Counted from the stretch's first letter, positions 1 to 7,809 are shown. The stretch: DNA of 64,000 bases from Guptibacillus hwajinpoensis (GCF_005144865.1 NZ_SWFM01000005.1:124001-188000); one strand, 5' to 3'. A program made the numbers and translations. The notes: a model not told the origin generated them from the sequence alone.

Positions 1-60
1 TGGAGCGCAGATCAACAACTACTCTTATAGCAACAATGTCTACGAAAACAGCCTTTATAA
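1..60 (+). repeat. Truncated copy of the dispersed GC-rich repeat (right end)
   Basis: The first 60 bases contain a degenerate GGAGCG..ATCAAC segment followed by TATAGCAACAATGTCTACGA, the same right end seen complete at 6747-6863 and 19032-19200. The left end lies outside the window, so the size of this copy is unknown. It is one of eight copies recognised here. Confidence 0.65.
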
Positions 61-122
61 TACGTAAAGGAAATAGATACATCCTCAAGATATACTCCAC
101 TAATACTCAAAGGGAAAAGCAT

Positions 123-308
123 TCAATCTAATTGACGGTTCTCTTTTTCCATTTTTCTCTTAACGACTTCTTTTGGTTCCCAGCAATTAAATTGATATAT
201 AGGTCTTGTTTCAAAGCCTAGTCTTGCGCACCGATAGGTAGTCTGTTCTTTCTTAACAACTTCGTAATGAATGCATGTGGCACAGCAATGGAAACGTTCA
301 ATATTCAT
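123..308 (-). CDS. Small cysteine-rich conserved hypothetical protein
   Basis: 61 residues, function not recognised. It carries five cysteines: a CCxxC cluster at residues 8-12, one Cys in the middle (RCARLGFET) and one in FNCW near residue 42. That spacing looks like a small metal-binding or redox knuckle, but this is inference. Its ATG overlaps the stop codon of the upstream phosphatase gene as TAATG, so the two are almost certainly translationally coupled. The charged C-terminal tail is probably disordered. No signal peptide or membrane segment is visible. A degenerate repeat end lies just downstream. Confidence 0.75.
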   Translation of the reverse strand: MNIERFHCCATCIHYEVVKKEQTTYRCARLGFETRPIYQFNCWEPKEVVKRKMEKENRQLD

Positions 309-865
309 TATAACCCTTGCCTCTCTAGGTTTATGTGCTTCATTGATTCATAGCAATCATCTTTGAAAGTTAGACAATAAATATCTGGGTTAGTTAATGA
401 TTTCCATGTATCAAATCCTAAGGACGATTCGAAATGACGTAATAGTAAAGTTAAGAGGTTGCCATGTGTCATGAGTAAAGCGACTTCCTTCGTATGTTGA
501 ATTGCTTCCTCTAGGACTTCCAAACCCCTGCATGCAGCTTCCTCACTTGATTCTCCACCACCAAGTTTATAAGAGGGATCGTTGAACGTTTTTTCAAGTT
601 CTTCTAGCCAGTTATCAATTGGTTCGGCTGTTAATTTTCTTTCACTAAGACGATCATCAATTGTAATTGGTTTATCTAACGCAAGCGCAAGAGGTTCAAT
701 AGATTGTGTCGCACGTCTAAACGGGGAGCTATATAATTTATCGAAGGGTACGAAACCAAGGGTGTTCGCAAGTTGAACGGCTTGATTACGCCCTTCTTTT
801 GTTAATGAGGCCTCTGCTTCCTGTCCTTCTGCTGAACAATGTCTAATTAGATAAAGTTGTTTCAT
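308..865 (-). CDS. Histidine phosphatase family protein (phosphoglycerate-mutase-like)
   Basis: About 185 residues of the histidine phosphatase superfamily, which transfers phosphate through a phospho-histidine. The N-terminal LIRHC (residues 6-10) corresponds to the RHG motif with the catalytic His; Cys replaces the usual Gly. SSPFRRA and the second active-site His in LMTHGN are present. Length suits the small SixA/PhoE-like members; the substrate cannot be told. The frame opens with GTG-ATG-ATG-ATG. The AGGAG site at 874-878 is 5 and 8 bases from the last two ATGs, so the start at 865 or 868 is preferred over the upstream GTG. The stop overlaps the start of the next gene by one base. Confidence 0.85.
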   Translation of the reverse strand: MKQLYLIRHCSAEGQEAEASLTKEGRNQAVQLANTLGFVPFDKLYSSPFRRATQSIEPLALALDKPITIDDRLSERKLTAEPIDNWLEELEKTFNDPSYKLGGGESSEEAACRGLEVLEEAIQHTKEVALLMTHGNLLTLLLRHFESSLGFDTWKSLTNPDIYCLTFKDDCYESMKHINLERQGL

Positions 866-1025
866 CATCATCACTCCTGCATCATATCTAAATTGACCCT
901 ACGGTTATTTAATGAAATCTTATCATGTAAAAGATTAAAGAAAAAGAATTTGAAGAATAATGAAACTTTTTATGTAGTTTAGTCGTTATTAAAGAGACCC
1001 CTTAAAATAAGTTGTTTTCCCCCAT

Positions 1026-1064
1026 GCTTAAGGAATGCATATTGTGCGTTCTTTAAGCTTTTTT
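1026..1064 (+). terminator. Intrinsic terminator without an upstream plus-strand gene
   Basis: GCTTAAGGAA (1026-1035) pairs with TTCTTTAAGC (1049-1058), one G-U pair, followed by six T residues. It stands 30 bases ahead of the acetyltransferase gene, and the gene on its other side is divergent, so it may end a short leader or small RNA. See findings. Confidence 0.6.
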
Positions 1065-1093
1065 AACTAATTCATAATAAAGGAATGAAAACA

Positions 1094-1648
1094 GTGACTA
1101 AAAAGCATTTCCCAGAACTAGTGACGAAACGCCTCAAATTAAGAGAATTGGATGAAGAAGATTTACCTGCTTTATTATCCATCTTCTCAAACCCCCACAC
1201 TATGAAATACTATGGTAGTGACATGATTAGCAATCTAGAAGAAGTAGAAGGAATGTTAATGAGCTTTAGAAAAGGGTTTGATAATCAACAGGCGATTCGA
1301 TTTGGCATAGAGTGTCGAGAAACTGGTAACTTAATTGGCACATGCGGCTTCCATAACTGGGCAAAGAGAGTTAACCGAATAGAGATAGGTTATGAGTTAA
1401 AACAAGAAGAAGAAGGCAAAGGTTACATGACAGAAGCTTTAACAGCTATCATCTCCTTTGCCTTCCGTGAATTACAGATTAATCGTATTGGTGCGTTAAT
1501 TCACCCTGATAATACAACTTCTAGGAAACTCGTTACCAAGCTAGGATTCCAAGAAGAGGGTCTCCTGCGAGACTATATATATGCTAGCGGGAACTACATG
1601 GATTTACTCATGCATTCTCTTTTAAAGAAAGATTGGTCAAGTTTATAA
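1094..1648 (+). CDS. GNAT N-acetyltransferase, RimJ/RimL type
   Basis: 184 residues with the layout of RimJ/RimL-type GNAT enzymes that move an acetyl group from acetyl-CoA to an amine. The N-terminal TKRLKLRELDEEDL block, the LIGTCGFHNW strand, the EGKGYMTEAL acetyl-CoA pyrophosphate loop and the C-terminal GFQEEGLLRDY are all typical. The substrate is unknown. An AAAGGA site at 1079-1084 directly abuts ATG 1085, leaving no room for initiation there; GTG 1094 sits nine bases away and is chosen. A terminator-like hairpin lies just upstream. It is a paralogue of the gene at 24781-25317 and overlaps the end of the convergent cardiolipin synthase gene by six bases. Confidence 0.85.
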   Translation: MTKKHFPELVTKRLKLRELDEEDLPALLSIFSNPHTMKYYGSDMISNLEEVEGMLMSFRKGFDNQQAIRFGIECRETGNLIGTCGFHNWAKRVNRIEIGYELKQEEEGKGYMTEALTAIISFAFRELQINRIGALIHPDNTTSRKLVTKLGFQEEGLLRDYIYASGNYMDLLMHSLLKKDWSSL

Positions 1649-3142
1649 GACGGGTGAGAAGAGCCTTGCAAAAGATTCTTTCGTGCGATGCTTCAAGCCG
1701 CGTTTGCTGTAGGAGTCTTTAGTAACTTTGACCGAGTCATTTATGTCGTTTTTGTATGCTTCTACAAGATCATTTACCGTGCTGGCTTGAAATAGAAACA
1801 AGTTAACTTCGAAATTTAGATTCATGGATCGCATATCCATGTTCGCTGTTCCAATCGTCGCAATGTCTTCATCGATAATCATGATTTTTTGATGTAAAAA
1901 ACCTTTCTGATACATATAAATTTCTACACCATAATCAAGAAGTTCTGAAAAGTAGGACCTTGTACCATATTGTGTTAGAAATCCATCACTTACTTCAGGT
2001 ACGATCAACCTTACTTGAATACCTCTCATTGCCGCCATCGCAAGGGCAGTCCGGATCGCTTTGTTTGGAACGAAATAAGGTGTAGCGATCCAGATCCGTT
2101 CTTGCGCAGATGTAATTAGACTGAAATAAAGATCAGACATCGCCCCTCGTTTTGTATCAGGACCACTTGCTACAAGTTGTGTACCCCCGTCCCCTTTTAC
2201 TTCATACATTTCAAGGTATTTTGTTGTGTTTAATTCTTCTCCACACATGTAGAACCAGTCCATTAGGAATACTGCATGAAGGGCAGAAAGAACTTCACCT
2301 TTTACAAGAACATGGGTATCGCGCCAAAAGCGCATGTTGTTCATATCCCCAGCATACTCGTCACCGATATTAAGGCCACCAACAAAACCTGTCTTCCCAT
2401 CAATAACGATAATTTTGCGATGATTGCGGAAGTTCACTGTTTGATTAAAGAAGCCATATTTGATTGGTAGGAATTGTTGTACGCTTGCACCAGCCTCCCT
2501 TAACGCTTTTTTGGAAGCTTTAGAGAGGTTATGGCTACCGATTGAATCGTATAGTACCCTTACCTCAACGCCTTTTCTTGCTTTCTCAATAAGTAAGTCA
2601 ATAATAGACTTTCCTAGTTCATCAGAGCGGAACGTATAGTATTCCATATGGATATATGTTTCTGCCTTCTGAATTTCTTCTTTGATTGAAGAGAAGGTTT
2701 GACTACCGTTAAGCAATAGCTTTGTGCTAGATCTCATGCTTATTGGACTTGAAACCATTGTTGCAATTAAGTTAGAGAAGTTCTGGTTTCGTTCAGATAA
2801 TTCATTCCAATGTTCTGAAGGAGGGAAGTTAACGTACTGTTGGAAGAACTTAAGTCCATTTGATCGTTTTTCTTTAAATAAGTGTCCTTTCACTTCGAGT
2901 TGGCCAGAAAATAGGAAGAATACGTACCCAATGATTGGAAAGAAAATAAGAACATAAATCCAAAGTAATGTTTTGTATGGCGAACGGCCCTCTAGTAAAA
3001 GAACAAATATAATGGAAAGTAAAATGACACTATACGTTATACCAGAGATCCACTTCCATTGAGGTGACAAAGAAGTGAAGAATATTATTGAAAGTGAAGA
3101 AGTCATTACTATAAAGAAAATAATTTGTCTTGTTTGCTTCAT
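1643..3142 (-). CDS. cls: Cardiolipin synthase (phospholipase D superfamily)
   Basis: 499 residues. Cardiolipin synthase condenses two phosphatidylglycerol molecules into cardiolipin at the membrane. Two hydrophobic N-terminal helices are followed by two HKD (HxKxxxxD) motifs, HRKIIVID near residue 241 and HQKIMIID near 417, each with the downstream GGLNIG / GTANMD signature. Length matches the Bacillus enzymes. The open frame extends upstream to 3241 into the next gene, but ATG 3142 has an AGGTGG site seven bases before it and starts with MKQTRQ and the membrane anchor, so the extension is rejected. The choice leaves a 53-base gap to the DUF948 gene, which probably shares the transcript. Confidence 0.9.
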   Translation of the reverse strand: MKQTRQIIFFIVMTSSLSIIFFTSLSPQWKWISGITYSVILLSIIFVLLLEGRSPYKTLLWIYVLIFFPIIGYVFFLFSGQLEVKGHLFKEKRSNGLKFFQQYVNFPPSEHWNELSERNQNFSNLIATMVSSPISMRSSTKLLLNGSQTFSSIKEEIQKAETYIHMEYYTFRSDELGKSIIDLLIEKARKGVEVRVLYDSIGSHNLSKASKKALREAGASVQQFLPIKYGFFNQTVNFRNHRKIIVIDGKTGFVGGLNIGDEYAGDMNNMRFWRDTHVLVKGEVLSALHAVFLMDWFYMCGEELNTTKYLEMYEVKGDGGTQLVASGPDTKRGAMSDLYFSLITSAQERIWIATPYFVPNKAIRTALAMAAMRGIQVRLIVPEVSDGFLTQYGTRSYFSELLDYGVEIYMYQKGFLHQKIMIIDEDIATIGTANMDMRSMNLNFEVNLFLFQASTVNDLVEAYKNDINDSVKVTKDSYSKRGLKHRTKESFARLFSPVL

Positions 3143-3195
3143 AAATAGCCCACCTAAGAAAAATTTTTGGACGAAAAAAAGTAAGGGCAATGCCC

Positions 3196-3603
3196 TTACT
3201 CCGCTTCGTTTGTCTTTCGCTTCACGCGGTAGCGGCCCCACAAATCAATAAGCTTGTCACCAATTTCAGTTAATTGAGAATCAGATGTTTCACGCTGTGG
3301 ATTTGGCGTGTTTTTAATTGATGAGAATAGCTTTTTGAAAGGTTCAGGTGAAGCCTTAGCTGTTTCAATAACACTTTGCACCGTTTCCTTCTTCGTTTGA
3401 ATCCCATTAGATATTGTAGAAGTAGTTTCTGTTAATTGGTTTGTTTCATCGTTAATTTTATCAACTTTTTCTTGAAAACGTGCAGCAGTTTCAGAAAGAT
3501 CCGTTAATGATTTCTTCGTTTCTTTTAGATTATTTACTGCTATGTAACCTAAGTAGACAAGTGATAGAACGACAATTGCAATACTTATATATACGATAAT
3601 CAT
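3196..3603 (-). CDS. DUF948 family membrane-anchored coiled-coil protein
   Basis: 135 residues. One N-terminal transmembrane helix (residues 2-24) is followed by a heptad-rich segment of about 70 residues (NNLKETKKSLTDLSETAARF onward) and a basic C-terminus. This is the layout of DUF948 proteins, often called general stress or YtxG-like proteins; their molecular role is not established. It directly precedes the cardiolipin synthase gene on the same strand, so both may act at the envelope. No sigB-type promoter was obvious upstream. Confidence 0.75.
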   Translation of the reverse strand: MIIVYISIAIVVLSLVYLGYIAVNNLKETKKSLTDLSETAARFQEKVDKINDETNQLTETTSTISNGIQTKKETVQSVIETAKASPEPFKKLFSSIKNTPNPQRETSDSQLTEIGDKLIDLWGRYRVKRKTNEAE

Positions 3604-3747
3604 CTCGATACCTCCTAGTCGCTTGTATTAGGGTTAATTTACCCTTCAAAACCTATTCACAAACAATTTATCTCGAAATAATTTACTCAAAATTGAAACG
3701 ATTAGTTATTGTATTACGTAAGAAGAGAATGGAAGGGGAGATCAGAA

Positions 3748-4446
3748 ATGAATCGATATTCAATTGAAGAATTTATACAGTCAACTGAACAGAAGGATAA
3801 AGGCGAGGGGTTCTTTGAACTTGAGACACCGAGAATTCTTGAAGTGAATTTAAATGGGCGTGTATGGACTAAAGCAGGCGGTATGATTACGTATAATGGT
3901 GAAATTAAATTTGAAAGAGAAGGTATCCTTGAGCATGGGTTAGGGAAAATGTTCAAGAAGGCACTAACAGGTGAAGGTGCATCGCTGATGAAAGCACAGG
4001 GAAATGGGAAGCTATATCTTGCGGATGCAGGGAAAAAGATTTCCATTATTCATTTGGGTCATGGCGAATCAATTAGTGTGAATGGGAATGATTTATTAGC
4101 ATTTGAAGATGGAATTGAATGGGATATAAGAATGATGAAACGGATTACAGGTATGATGGCCGGTGGTTTATTTAATGTAACATGTAAAGGACCAGGTATG
4201 GTTGCTATAACAAGTCATTATGAGCCTCTAACGATTCGGGTAACTCCTGGAAAGCCTGTCATTACAGATCCTAATGCAACAGTAGCATGGTCTGGTCACC
4301 TTGACCCAAAATTTCAAACGGATATATCCTTGAAGTCCTTCTTTGGCAGAGGTAGTGGAGAGTCCGTTCAAATGAGATTTGAAGGCGATGGGTTTGTTGT
4401 GGTACAGCCATTTGAAGAAGTTTATATGCAGAACAGTCAAGGATAA
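3748..4446 (+). CDS. AIM24 family protein
   Basis: 232 residues with the glycine-rich beta-strand pattern of AIM24/DUF124 proteins: LNGRVWTKAGGMITYNG, a GEGASLMKAQGNGKLYLA block, FEDGIEWD, GMMAGGLFNVTCKGPG and a C-terminal hydrophobic strand. The family forms a beta-roll; its bacterial role is poorly known. ATG 3748 has a GGGGAG site seven bases upstream and is preferred to the earlier in-frame ATG at 3709. The stop is one base from the start of the next gene, so the two form a tight operon. Confidence 0.85.
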   Translation: MNRYSIEEFIQSTEQKDKGEGFFELETPRILEVNLNGRVWTKAGGMITYNGEIKFEREGILEHGLGKMFKKALTGEGASLMKAQGNGKLYLADAGKKISIIHLGHGESISVNGNDLLAFEDGIEWDIRMMKRITGMMAGGLFNVTCKGPGMVAITSHYEPLTIRVTPGKPVITDPNATVAWSGHLDPKFQTDISLKSFFGRGSGESVQMRFEGDGFVVVQPFEEVYMQNSQG

Positions 4447-4447
4447 A

Positions 4448-5197
4448 ATGGAGTCAATTTTAACGCAAAGTGAACGAGACGCAGGTGTGAAATTACTTGA
4501 TGGTCGTCCATATTATCTAGCGGTTGAAAATCTGGAGAAGTTAGAACCAGATGATGAGCTGGAACACTTTATTAAACGACTGGAAGAGTTAGCTCTGAAA
4601 GAACAAGTTCAGCACGTTACTATTACAATTGATTCATCTTTCGATAGAAACTTTCAGCAATTGAAGAAAAAGTTGTATATTTTAAAATCACGCTCATTAG
4701 AATATATCAATGATCTTTCTATGGAAACCCTTTCCTATAATTATAATTGTAATATCACTTTTTTATCTGCAGATGAGGTTGGAGTTGATGTGTTTCTTCA
4801 TATGTGGGAGATTTCTATGAGTAGCTCAATGAATGCTCCTTCAAACTATTCCATAGAAGAACAGTATGAAGGAATGAAGCAGGAAATTGGTGTTCAATAT
4901 AAAACGAGTTGTTATGCTGTCTTCAAGGAGGGGATACCGCTTGGAGTAGTTATACCAATCATTGAACCAGGAACCACAGAAGAAGGGCGCTTATTTTATT
5001 ATGGATTATTACCTAATCAGCGGGGCAAAGGACTTGGTACAATTGTTCACCATATTGGATTAAAGCTTCTAAAGCAAAAGGGTGCCTCTTATTATATTGG
5101 AAGTACGGGAATAGACAATGAACCGATGCAGCAAATATTTCGAAATAACGATTGTGTACGTATTCGTGAAGTAGTTACGTTTACAAAAGCGTTCTAA
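4448..5197 (+). CDS. GNAT N-acetyltransferase with N-terminal extension
   Basis: 249 residues. The first 110 or so, rich in charged helices, are not recognised. The C-terminal half is a GNAT fold with the acetyl-CoA loop NQRGKGLGTIVHHIGLKLL and the following IGSTGIDNEPMQQIF segment. Target unknown. The start at 4448 follows the AIM24 stop by one base and uses an AAGGA site that overlaps that gene's end; the longer frame from 4379 would run inside the AIM24 gene and is rejected. The tight coupling suggests co-expression with AIM24, but no functional link is known. Confidence 0.8.
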   Translation: MESILTQSERDAGVKLLDGRPYYLAVENLEKLEPDDELEHFIKRLEELALKEQVQHVTITIDSSFDRNFQQLKKKLYILKSRSLEYINDLSMETLSYNYNCNITFLSADEVGVDVFLHMWEISMSSSMNAPSNYSIEEQYEGMKQEIGVQYKTSCYAVFKEGIPLGVVIPIIEPGTTEEGRLFYYGLLPNQRGKGLGTIVHHIGLKLLKQKGASYYIGSTGIDNEPMQQIFRNNDCVRIREVVTFTKAF

Positions 5198-5309
5198 ATA
5201 TAGCGAAACTTATCATATTATGCAGAAGGAAGTAAAATATTCCTATTGAAATTAAAAGAATTTTCTTTATAATCATACAAAAGGGTTCTCTACAAAGGAG
5301 AGTGAATGT

Positions 5310-5750
5310 ATGATCAGTTTAGAAAAAGGAAACCTTCTTAAAAGTGATTGTACCGTTATAGCTCATCAATGTGACTGTTTTAATGCCATGGATGTTGGTA
5401 TTGCAAAGTCAGTAAAGGAAACGTACCCTGAAGCAGCAAAAGCAGATGAAGACTTTCCATTTTCGCCGAAAAAAAAGCTCGGTAAGTGCTCGTTTGCTTT
5501 AAGCCGTGATAATAAACGAATCATTGCGAATTTATACGGTCAATATAAACCTGCAGGACTTCAAACAAATTATCCTGCGTGGCTTAAATCGTTTGAACAT
5601 ATGATTAAAGAATTAAAGCCATTCGAAGAAAAAGGATTTAAAATAAAGATTGGTTGTGGAATCGATAAAGATGACCTAATCAATGTAAAGAAGTCTCTTG
5701 AGAAGCTTTCAAAAAAATATGAGAAACCAATACATGTGTACTATTCTTAA
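5310..5750 (+). CDS. Macro domain protein (ADP-ribose binding or hydrolase)
   Basis: 146 residues forming a single macro domain. The family binds ADP-ribose and some members hydrolyse ADP-ribosyl groups or ADP-ribose-1''-phosphate. Visible are GNLLKSDCTVIAHQCDCFNA with the binding-loop Asn, MDVGIAKSVKETYP, the RIIANLYGQY strand and the IGCGIDKDD loop in place of the usual GxGxxG. The Cys-rich CDCFNAMDVG segment resembles phage and Firmicute Appr-1''-p processing proteins of the TARG1-like group; the exact activity is inference. An AAAGGAG site precedes the ATG. A strong terminator follows, so it is probably monocistronic. Confidence 0.8.
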   Translation: MISLEKGNLLKSDCTVIAHQCDCFNAMDVGIAKSVKETYPEAAKADEDFPFSPKKKLGKCSFALSRDNKRIIANLYGQYKPAGLQTNYPAWLKSFEHMIKELKPFEEKGFKIKIGCGIDKDDLINVKKSLEKLSKKYEKPIHVYYS

Positions 5751-5754
5751 GTGT

Positions 5755-5782
5755 AACGCCCCCGTCATGGGGGCGTTTTTCT
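5755..5782 (+). terminator. Intrinsic terminator of the macro-domain gene
   Basis: AACGCCCCC and GGGGGCGTT form a nine-pair stem with a five-base loop, followed by a T-run. Confidence 0.9.
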
Positions 5783-5848
5783 TTTGAAAGATACTTTTTC
5801 TATATTTAGTAAGATAGAATCAAAAATGTAAAATAACACCATTATCCC

Positions 5849-5873
5849 GTTTGTAAAAGAGATATCGTGGAAT
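5849..5873 (+). promoter_or_regulatory. Possible sigB promoter of the first KGG stress gene
   Basis: GTTTGT, 13 bases, TGGAAT approximates the sigB consensus GTTTAA / GGGWAW (4 of 6 and 5 of 6). It sits 53 bases ahead of a gene whose family (GsiB) is controlled by sigB in Bacillus subtilis. Confidence 0.45.
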
Positions 5874-5925
5874 ACAACGAGTGTAGCGGAAACCAAATAA
5901 AAATTAAATGAAAGGAGAATGTAAA

Positions 5926-6189
5926 GTGGCTGATAACAATAGCGACAAAATGAGTAGAGAAGAAGCAGGCCGTAAAGGTGGTAACAAGACATCAAGAGAG
6001 CATGATAAAGAATTCTATCAAGATATCGGTCAAAAAGGTGGAGAAACAACAGCTAAAGAAAATGACAAAGAATTTTATCAGGAGATTGGTGAGAAGGGCG
6101 GAGAGCAAACCTCCAAGAATAAAGACAAGGAATTTTATCAAGAGATTGGAGAAAAAGGCGGTAAGAAGAGCGGTTTTCAAGACAGTTAA
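5926..6189 (+). CDS. KGG-repeat general stress protein (GsiB-like), short copy
   Basis: 87 residues, almost entirely four KGG-centred units of 20 residues (EHDKEFYQDIGQKGG type). This is the stress-induced KGG repeat of GsiB and plant LEA-like proteins; such proteins are hydrophilic and disordered and are thought to protect against dehydration or heat. The GTG at 5926 has an AAAGGAG site eight bases upstream; the ATG at 5908 overlaps that site and would add six residues, so it is not used. A longer paralogue follows at 6296. The 60-base period of the repeats makes slippage likely. Confidence 0.85.
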   Translation: MADNNSDKMSREEAGRKGGNKTSREHDKEFYQDIGQKGGETTAKENDKEFYQEIGEKGGEQTSKNKDKEFYQEIGEKGGKKSGFQDS

Positions 6190-6295
6190 CTTGTTCTCTT
6201 ATGTTGTATAGTTACCTTTCTACTAGAACATTGTTTTCATGACGACTGAAGGTGTGTTACTTAAAATAATTAACAATACTTGAGGAGGATTCAAG

Positions 6296-6679
6296 ATGAC
6301 GAACAATAATGACAAAATGAGTAGAGAAGAAGCAGGCCGTAAAGGTGGTAAAAAAACAGCAAGGGAACATAATAAAGATTTTTACGAAGATATTGGACAA
6401 AAAGGTGGAGAAAAGACAGCTAAGGAACATGATAAAGAATTTTACCAGGAAATTGGAGAAAAGGGTGGAAACAAAACATCCAATGAACATGGTAAAGAAT
6501 TTTATGAAGATATCGGTGAAAAAGGCGGAAAGAAAACAGCTAGAGAGCATGATAAAGAGTTCTATCAAGAAATTGGAGAAAAAGGCGGAGAGCAAACCTC
6601 CAAAAATCAAGATAAGGAATTCTATCGTGAGATTGGAGAAAAAGGCGGTAAGAAAAGCGGAGGAAATCAGAATTCATAA
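6296..6679 (+). CDS. KGG-repeat general stress protein (GsiB-like), long copy
   Basis: 127 residues with six KGG units of 20 residues, two more than the upstream paralogue; the first 20 and last 40 residues of the two proteins are nearly identical, so this is a tandem duplication with repeat-number change. GAGGAGG lies seven bases ahead of the ATG. Only an AT-rich 106-base spacer separates the two genes and no terminator is seen in it, so read-through from the first promoter is possible. A terminator at 6686 closes the unit. Confidence 0.85.
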   Translation: MTNNNDKMSREEAGRKGGKKTAREHNKDFYEDIGQKGGEKTAKEHDKEFYQEIGEKGGNKTSNEHGKEFYEDIGEKGGKKTAREHDKEFYQEIGEKGGEQTSKNQDKEFYREIGEKGGKKSGGNQNS

Positions 6680-6685
6680 TGAACG

Positions 6686-6712
6686 AGCGGAGGGTTATCC
6701 CTTCGCTTTTTT
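6686..6712 (+). terminator. Terminator after the KGG gene pair
   Basis: AGCGGAGGG pairs with CCCTTCGCT (one G-U) around a four-base loop, then six T. Confidence 0.85.
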
Positions 6713-6746
6713 ATATAAGGATCTTTTCTAAAAGGGTCTTTTTTCA

Positions 6747-6863
6747 AAGATTGTTGCTTTTGAGAGAATTTTTGTATTAAGAATCAAACTTGGCTGATTG
6801 GAGCGGAAAGCGAGCATCCTGAAGCAGAATTCCCCCCTCACTCTTATAGCAACAATGTCTACG
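6747..6863 (+). repeat. Dispersed GC-rich repeat, internally deleted copy
   Basis: Left end GATTGTTGCTTTTGA, then GCTGATTGGAGCGGAAAG, GCGAGCATCCTGAAGC, and right end TATAGCAACAATGTCTACGA. The terminal GATTGTTGC and GCAACAATG are inverted repeats. Compared with the full copy at 54462-54655 about 80 bases of the central hairpin are missing. Confidence 0.75.
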
Positions 6864-6891
6864 ATAAGAGTCTTAAAATAATTAGAACGAT

Positions 6892-6927
6892 AGAAATCCC
6901 CTTCACGAATTCGTGAAGGGGATTTCT
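6892..6927 (-). terminator. Perfect 36-base palindrome, terminator of the DUF2188 gene
   Basis: AGAAATCCCCTTCACGAA is followed at once by its exact reverse complement. It lies 11 bases beyond the stop of the minus-strand gene; the T-run is short, so it may also work as an RNA-end stabiliser. Confidence 0.7.
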
Positions 6928-6938
6928 ATGTATATTCA

Positions 6939-7136
6939 TTAAAATGTGCGTTCTTCTTCAACTTCATGCTGTTCGTTTAGAATTAGCAAGCGGCTAGGTG
7001 TGTCTTCCTGAGCTAGTTCTTCTGCTTTCTCAATCGCAGTTGAACGCATTTTGTATAAGTCTGTTGGTGCAATGTCCTCAATTTTAACGTACCAACCTGT
7101 TACATCTTTATTTGGTGCTACTGTATATTCCTTCAT
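6939..7136 (-). CDS. DUF2188 domain protein
   Basis: 65 residues. The start MKEYTVAPNKDVTGWYVKIE, then a helix rich in Ala and Glu (TAIEKAEELAQ) and a final strand SRLLILNEQ, fit the DUF2188 fold, a small beta-alpha-beta domain of unknown function found in many Bacillus stress regulons. A GGAGG site precedes the ATG. A well-matched sigB-type promoter lies upstream (7174-7199), which suggests induction by general stress. Confidence 0.8.
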   Translation of the reverse strand: MKEYTVAPNKDVTGWYVKIEDIAPTDLYKMRSTAIEKAEELAQEDTPSRLLILNEQHEVEEERTF

Positions 7137-7173
7137 GGGAAATATCCTCCTTTAAACTGTTGTAGTAATACTA

Positions 7174-7199
7174 TTTCCCAACTAAAAGAGAGCTAAAAC
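7174..7199 (-). promoter_or_regulatory. Likely sigB promoter of the DUF2188 gene
   Basis: Read on the minus strand: GTTTTA at 7199-7194, a 14-base spacer, GGGAAA at 7179-7174. This is 5 of 6 and 6 of 6 to the sigB consensus GTTTAA / GGGWAW, with the gene start 38 bases further on. Confidence 0.65.
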
Positions 7200-7215
7200 A
7201 TAGTTTTCGATACAA

Positions 7216-7246
7216 TAAAAAAATCAGCGTATATACGCTGATTTTA
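7216..7246 (-). terminator. Terminator of the 38-residue membrane protein gene
   Basis: AAAATCAGCG and CGCTGATTTT are perfect inverted repeats around a six-base loop, with a T-run on the minus strand. The palindrome overlaps the stop codon. Confidence 0.8.
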
Positions 7247-7360
7247 TTGCGGTCTTGTTGTGATGTAAAAACCGACTATGAAAGCGATTGGCACAGCCCA
7301 TACCATAAACGCTAGTGCCCAAACAGTAAAACGGTTCCATTCTTTTTCTTTAGCAGCCAA
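7244..7360 (-). CDS. 38-residue single-pass membrane protein
   Basis: This small gene is read as TTG GCT GCT AAA..., 38 codons and a TAA. A GGAGG site lies eight bases before the TTG, and the stop is embedded in a strong terminator, both arguing that it is real. A charged start (AAKEKEWNR) is followed by one hydrophobic helix (FTVWALAFMVWAVPIAFIVG) and a short TTRPQ tail. No function is recognised. The distance to the neighbours and its own terminator suggest an independent transcript. Confidence 0.7.
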   Translation of the reverse strand: MAAKEKEWNRFTVWALAFMVWAVPIAFIVGFYITTRPQ

Positions 7361-7446
7361 GAGCAGACCCTCCACATTATAAGTTTAGTTCCATTATAAC
7401 ATGGACATAGCTAAATTATGTGTGAACATACTAAATTCTTGGAAAT

Positions 7447-7809
7447 TCAAGACACGAGTCGAATTGTTAAAGGGTAACGATATGTTTCGCCTTGATTAGA
7501 TTTAACTGATGCAATAATAATAAACACAAGATGGAAAATGAAAAGAACAGGTAGCAGAATAAGCCCAATTATTACAATACTTAAAATCCCGAGAATAAGG
7601 GTATAGATGGTCATACTAATTTGGAAATTTAATGCCTCTTTTCCTTGATTATCGATAAATGGATCAGATTCTCTTTTAATTGACCATATGATTAAAGGCC
7701 CGACAATATTTCCGAAAGGGACTAAGTAACCTGATAAGGCAGAGAGATGTGCAAACATGGCCCATGTGCGTGCTTCCTGATTAGGAGTAGTTGCATCTTG
7801 TTTATCCAA
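7447..7809 (-). CDS. DUF4870 (Tic20-like) membrane protein
   Basis: 120 residues with the DUF4870 signature: NQEARTWAMFAHLSALSGYL, then VPFGNIVGPLIIW, the KRESDPFIDNQGKEALNFQ loop and two further hydrophobic helices ending in IASVKSNQGE. About four membrane segments. The family is distantly Tic20-like; its role in bacteria is unknown. AGGAGG precedes the ATG by six bases. It lies alone between terminators. Confidence 0.85.
   Translation of the reverse strand: MDKQDATTPNQEARTWAMFAHLSALSGYLVPFGNIVGPLIIWSIKRESDPFIDNQGKEALNFQISMTIYTLILGILSIVIIGLILLPVLFIFHLVFIIIASVKSNQGETYRYPLTIRLVS

Noticed and set aside
3143..3241. N-terminal extension of cardiolipin synthase by 33 residues
   Set aside because: It overlaps the DUF948 gene, has no ribosome site and precedes a well-spaced ATG with the expected membrane anchor.
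6220..6290. sigB promoter for the second KGG gene
   Set aside because: GTTTTC is present but the region 12-15 bases on (GGTGTG) does not fit GGGWAW.
5978..6731. Other long frames within the KGG repeat genes, both strands
   Set aside because: The 60-base repeat keeps alternative frames open; they lack ribosome sites and show Ile/Lys- or Phe-rich low-complexity products.
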